A DNA stretch of 7,395 nt, from assembly GCA_002482685.1 (NCBI GenBank), contig DLGL01000090.1, positions 5,767 to 13,161 on the forward strand, given 5' to 3'. The notes under the pieces are model-generated. The model searched no databases. It had not been told where the DNA came from and was given only the letters and a program-made list of their open reading frames with translations. The position numbers were made by a program, and so were the translations under genes. This document shows, piece by piece, positions 5,004-7,395 of the stretch. How positions within the stretch are numbered: the stretch's first letter is position 1; each line of letters starts with the position of its first letter. The DNA is from Bacteriovoracaceae bacterium UBA7695 (GTDB lineage: Bacteria; Bdellovibrionota; Bacteriovoracia; Bacteriovoracales; Bacteriovoracaceae).

Positions 5004-6517
5004 GGGTACCTCACCTTTATTCGTGTCTTCGAATTAATTTCTGAATGGTTCCTAGGCTGGACTTCCAACGTTGCCTCACGCACAGATCCGTCACTTTTAA
5101 TTTTTTTAGGTGTTTTAACTATACTCGTTCCATCAGAATACTCTTTATACTCCACACCATCAGTCTTGCTCTTAACCGATTTCCCAGGCAATTTATCAAA
5201 ATCTTTTTGGAGCTGTTCTTCTCCACCTTCTTTTGTGTATTCCCTCACCTTTCCACTTTTATTTATTGATGTATTTTTCGTCTTACCAGAGATAATTCCA
5301 GCTTCCTTAAGAGGTTTCTCCAGCTTGTCATGCTCTTTACTTAAGGCCTGCATCCCTCTTTCAATTTCTGTCTGAACATCCCGGTCCTTAGAATCCTGAA
5401 GGAGGTCTTGAAGATCAAAGAATGCATCCCAGTCAACGTATTTAACACTTAATACTGCGGCCAAGAGCAGTGCTCCCGCCAAAGGATGTCTGCTTATTGC
5501 AGGCGTCAAAGTAATTGTTCCTCCCATTCCGTAAAGTGGAGAAAATGAAAGGGGTTGAATCAACTTATCGTTTGGATTGGCCTGCAAAGATGCCAAATCA
5601 AAAATAACTTGTTTGGTGGCTTCTGAATTGATCTCACGCCCCGAGTTGCTAGCGAGAACTCTTACCTGGATATAACCAATTTCTCCAAAACTTCCTTCTG
5701 TAACAAATCTCGCATAGACAGTACTTGAGATTTGCGACCAAGAAGTCTCTCCTTTAGACAGAAAACGAGTTGTAGTATCAATCAGTTCACTAAGCTCGGC
5801 ATAGTCATAACCAAACTCACGTAGCCGATCCCTGAACTCTCGCATCTCTCGGATTTTCTTTCCCAGTTCTCCAAGTTCCTCTTCAAGATTTTCAACACTG
5901 GAATTAAATGATGGCAAAATCCCACCTGACAAACCTGAGACCTGATTCCATCTTCTTTCTAGTTTAATAAGAAGTGATTCTTTAAGTTCCGCTTTATAGT
6001 AAGGAATCACACTATCAATCATCTCTTGCCCTAGCTTCCCCAGCTCCTCATAAGAAAGACCATTCTGAATCCCCCAGGAAACCATTTGGATTTCATCTGC
6101 AAAATACTTTACCGGAGCCAATAGATTTAGCTCTTGAATGATTTTTGCTCTCTTACCTTCCAATTTACTGATAGAATAGATATGGCCAGCGGGGCTCGCG
6201 GCTGAGGAACTCATACAATAGGTCATGACAGGAAAGACATAGTTCCCTGGGGACAAGACTAAATGACCTTTTGAATCGTAGGAGAATAAAGATCTTATTG
6301 TCTCGCGAGGAACGAAAGGTTTTACCGGAAGTTTCTGAACAAGTGGATAAGTGCTTCTCTCTGGAGGATCAATGGGACTCTCTTGAGATAAGATTTTTTC
6401 AAGACCTGGTTTCAGCTTCTGCAGCACAAATTCTTTTGCTTCATCACGATTTGTAGGCAATTGAGAACATGAACCTAGTAAAGCGACACATACAAATAAT
6501 AATATATTTTTATTCAT
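5000..6517 (-). CDS. Lipoprotein-anchored polymorphic toxin with a basic, nuclease-like C-terminal domain
   Basis: A 505-residue protein starting with a lipoprotein signal (MNKNILLFVCVALLGSC, Cys17, then Ser, compatible with the outer membrane). Residues 87-175 carry the pattern GNYVFPVMTYCM ... SPAGHIYSI ... LEGKRAKIIQELN ... IQMVSWGIQNGLSYEEL, a 'TYC ... GKRA ... Q..sWaIQ' module I recall from other bacterial secreted or toxin proteins. Residues 205-250 form a charged amphipathic helix, probably coiled coil, and 345-359 (PLAGALLLAAVLSV region) are hydrophobic. After a Lys/Glu-rich linker (375-425), residues 426-505 read like a small polymorphic-toxin domain: YTKEGGEEQLQKDFDKL, YKEYSDGTSIVKTP, REATLEVQP and a KVRYP end, similar to nuclease toxins with the pattern DGTxVxxRPSS..TLEI..KIRY. 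It is net basic, as expected for a nucleic-acid target. The toxin role is inferred; N-terminal lipidation is well supported. AAGGAG directly abuts the ATG; an in-frame TAA four codons upstream rules out an earlier start. Confidence 0.78.
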   Translation of the reverse strand: MNKNILLFVCVALLGSCSQLPTNRDEAKEFVLQKLKPGLEKILSQESPIDPPERSTYPLVQKLPVKPFVPRETIRSLFSYDSKGHLVLSPGNYVFPVMTYCMSSSAASPAGHIYSISKLEGKRAKIIQELNLLAPVKYFADEIQMVSWGIQNGLSYEELGKLGQEMIDSVIPYYKAELKESLLIKLERRWNQVSGLSGGILPSFNSSVENLEEELGELGKKIREMREFRDRLREFGYDYAELSELIDTTTRFLSKGETSWSQISSTVYARFVTEGSFGEIGYIQVRVLASNSGREINSEATKQVIFDLASLQANPNDKLIQPLSFSPLYGMGGTITLTPAISRHPLAGALLLAAVLSVKYVDWDAFFDLQDLLQDSKDRDVQTEIERGMQALSKEHDKLEKPLKEAGIISGKTKNTSINKSGKVREYTKEGGEEQLQKDFDKLPGKSVKSKTDGVEYKEYSDGTSIVKTPKKIKSDGSVREATLEVQPRNHSEINSKTRIKVRYP

Positions 6518-6585
6518 CTCCTTATTTTACCAAATAACCACGAGGATAAGAAAGGGCAAAAGGTAGACATTAAGAAATTCAGGTT
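6518..6585 (-). promoter_or_regulatory. Conserved leader of the lipoprotein toxin, shared with its pseudogene
   Basis: About 65 bases before the ATG align with 2079-2145 upstream of the pseudogene: both contain ATGTC-AC-TTTT, TTCTTATC, a GTTTAT/GTTATT block and an identical ATAAGGAGATGAA start. The duplication thus included the leader and probably the promoter. TTGCCC/TTACCC followed at 15-16 bp by TTATTT/TTTATC is the best paired promoter guess, but both boxes are poor. Confidence 0.4.
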
Positions 6586-6613
6586 AAACCTAATCGGACT
6601 TTCTTTTCAACGA

Positions 6614-6966
6614 TCACTTTTGGTAGGCCGAATCATGATCTGGATGTAGAGATATAAATCTCATAAACACTCCATCTCGCACAACTCTCGCTCTAATTTT
6701 TTAGTAATACGAATTGAGGCGACTTGTTTCCCGTCACGAGTTATTTGGCCTTGGATTGGTTCCCAATTAAGGCCTCGTTTTTGAACCTTGGATGGTGTTG
6801 CATAGATTTGGGCCCAAGTCATGGATTCAATTTTATCTAACGAGCTAAAAAAAGACTCAAGCTCATCTTTTTCAAGATTAGCGATTTCTTTATTAAGAGA
6901 TGGGAAACTTACATCTACTTGTACTAACTCATTCTGAGTAGAATTATTTTTTCTTTTTGTTACCAA
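6614..6966 (-). pseudogene. RelE-like toxin gene of a type II TA pair, inactivated by a one-base frameshift
   Basis: The first frame, from a TTG at 6966, gives a Lys/Ser/Glu-rich N-terminus, then SMTWAQIYATPSKVQKRGLN and WEPI.GQITRDGKQVASIRITKK, after which the reading turns into LERELCEMECL and stops at 6661. Dropping into the next frame at the A6-TT tract (6695-6702) restores RARVVRDGVFMRFI and SLHPDHDSAYQK with a TGA at 6614-6616. The joined product of about 117 residues matches a family of RelE-like small toxins I recall with the pattern 'tW.qiy..ssk..kRGLnWE ... iaSIRi.kkfRARv.RdG.fMRfisLHPDHDsaY'. The likely ancestral sequence had one more T (Lys-Lys-Phe-Arg) or one more A (Lys-Lys-Ile-Arg). 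The start overlaps the antitoxin gene by 23 bp. As read, the product lacks the C-terminal catalytic part; a sequencing error in the homopolymer is possible. Confidence 0.8.
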
Positions 6967-7216
6967 GTTCTGCTCTAAGTTTTTTCAGGTCAGTTTTTTT
7001 AGGTGGATTCTTTGTAGACCAATTGTCAAAATCATCTAGTGTGGTTTTTGCTTCTTGAGTAAAAAAAGTCGCATTTGAATCAGGAACAAATGTACCCGAC
7101 GAAATATGTATTTCAGAATCGTTAATTTCTTCAATGACAATCTCTTTTCCGGCCCATCTTTTCCCAATACTAATTTGACCATTTAGTGGCACTCTTAAAA
7201 GCTTTCTTGCACCCAT
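6944..7216 (-). CDS. AbrB/MazE-like antitoxin
   Basis: A 90-residue protein; the ATG at 7216 is preferred over the adjacent one at 7219 because AGGAGG (7227-7222) then has a 5-base rather than 2-base gap. The N-terminal half (LLRVPLNGQISIGKRWAGKE, then IVIEEINDSEIHISSGTFVP) resembles a swapped-hairpin AbrB DNA-binding domain, in which the strand LNGQISIGK and the following AGKEIVIEE repeat contact DNA as a dimer. The C-terminal half (FFTQEAKTTLDDFDNW, then a Lys-rich tail ending GNKKKK) would be the toxin-neutralising tail. It comes first in the operon and overlaps the toxin gene by 23 bp, the usual antitoxin-toxin order. It appears intact although its toxin is frameshifted. A palindrome in its leader is a probable autoregulatory site. 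Family assignment is by pattern only. Confidence 0.75.
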   Translation of the reverse strand: MGARKLLRVPLNGQISIGKRWAGKEIVIEEINDSEIHISSGTFVPDSNATFFTQEAKTTLDDFDNWSTKNPPKKTDLKKLRAELGNKKKK

Positions 7217-7229
7217 CATATCCTCCTAA

Positions 7230-7288
7230 ACAGATTACTTTCATTATCTGTCTGTTTTCATTTTATCATATATTAGGATTTTATGAAA
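7230..7288 (-). promoter_or_regulatory. Promoter and inverted-repeat operator of the AbrB-like TA operon
   Basis: ACAGATTA (7230-7237) and TTATCTGT (7244-7251) form an inverted repeat matching at 7 of 8 positions around a 6-base spacer, directly upstream of the AGGAGG site. On the minus strand TAAAAT (7265-7260) is a plausible -10, with TTTCAT (7288-7283) 17 bp upstream as a weak -35; the start of transcription would fall just before the inverted repeat. This layout suits repression by the antitoxin, which is inferred. Confidence 0.5.
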
Positions 7289-7311
7289 TTCTTATTTTAC
7301 AATCCCAAGGT

Positions 7312-7395
7312 GTTGATTTTCGTTTGTCCTGATGAACACCATATAGGAAATCTCGAACTAATACAGATTGTTGAACCTTCCCTTCATTCGAGACC
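7312..7395 (-). repeat. Dispersed repeat, copy B, running off the window edge
   Basis: Related to 2712-2775 (about 80% by eye) plus the CCCTTCATTCGA block (7380-7391). On the minus strand it is open from 7394 to a TAA at 7283-7281, reading in part GKVQQSVLVRDFLYGVHQDK and ending WDCKIRIS, so it may be the last 37 codons of a gene lying beyond the window. In this frame five of the first six differences from copy A fall at third codon positions, which suggests past coding constraint. No family is recognised. It lies just upstream of the AbrB-like TA promoter, as copy A lies upstream of brnTA. Confidence 0.6.

Noticed and set aside
4890..5375. 161-codon plus-strand frame with hydrophobic runs, and a 74-codon one within it
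   Set aside because: Antisense to the toxin/immunity genes; the hydrophobicity arises from reverse-reading Lys/Glu-rich codons.
6691..6710. Programmed frameshifting in the RelE-like toxin
   Set aside because: An A6 run can slip, but I see no stimulatory structure or upstream Shine-Dalgarno, and the other TA toxin in the window is also dead; loss of function or sequence error is simpler.

Overview
The window is AT-rich bacterial DNA from a Gram-negative organism. The evidence is a beta-barrel porin end with a C-terminal Phe, and three lipoprotein signal peptides with lipoboxes (one in a pseudogene). Lipoprotein density, codon bias and toxin content would fit a Bdellovibrio/Bacteriovorax-like or similar deltaproteobacterial lineage, but nothing here proves the taxonomy.

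Layout. Bases 2-1328 (+ strand) hold the 3' end of a porin gene (OprO/OprP-like) and, 10 bp further on, an aminoglycoside-phosphotransferase-fold kinase. Everything else of substance is on the minus strand and looks like an accessory island. Reading right to left (the direction of transcription): a repeat fragment (7312-7395); an AbrB-like antitoxin (7216-6944) overlapping a RelE-like toxin gene broken by a one-base frameshift (6966-6614); an intact 505-residue lipoprotein with a coiled-coil middle and a basic, toxin-like C-terminal domain (6517-5000); a very acidic 174-residue protein overlapping it by 4 bp (5003-4479), the likely immunity protein; an intrinsic terminator (4278-4315); a lipoprotein resembling the ChaN/erythromycin-esterase superfamily (4187-2991); a second repeat copy and terminator (2611-2876); a brnTA toxin-antitoxin locus whose toxin gene is destroyed while the BrnA-like antitoxin (2378-2154) and a perfect palindromic operator survive; and a decayed paralog of the 505-residue lipoprotein (2078-1333).

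How it fits together. The central unit is a candidate lipoprotein-anchored polymorphic toxin with its immunity protein, analogous in layout to the SitA/SitI lipoprotein toxins of Myxococcus. Its broken paralog has lost the toxin domain and carries a 185-bp frameshifting deletion flanked by a 4-bp microhomology. Both lipoprotein genes lie directly downstream of a type II toxin-antitoxin module, and in both modules the toxin is inactivated while the antitoxin is intact. Repeats related to each other lie upstream of both modules. The window therefore reads as two cassette-like units built on the same plan, one mostly functional and one decayed.
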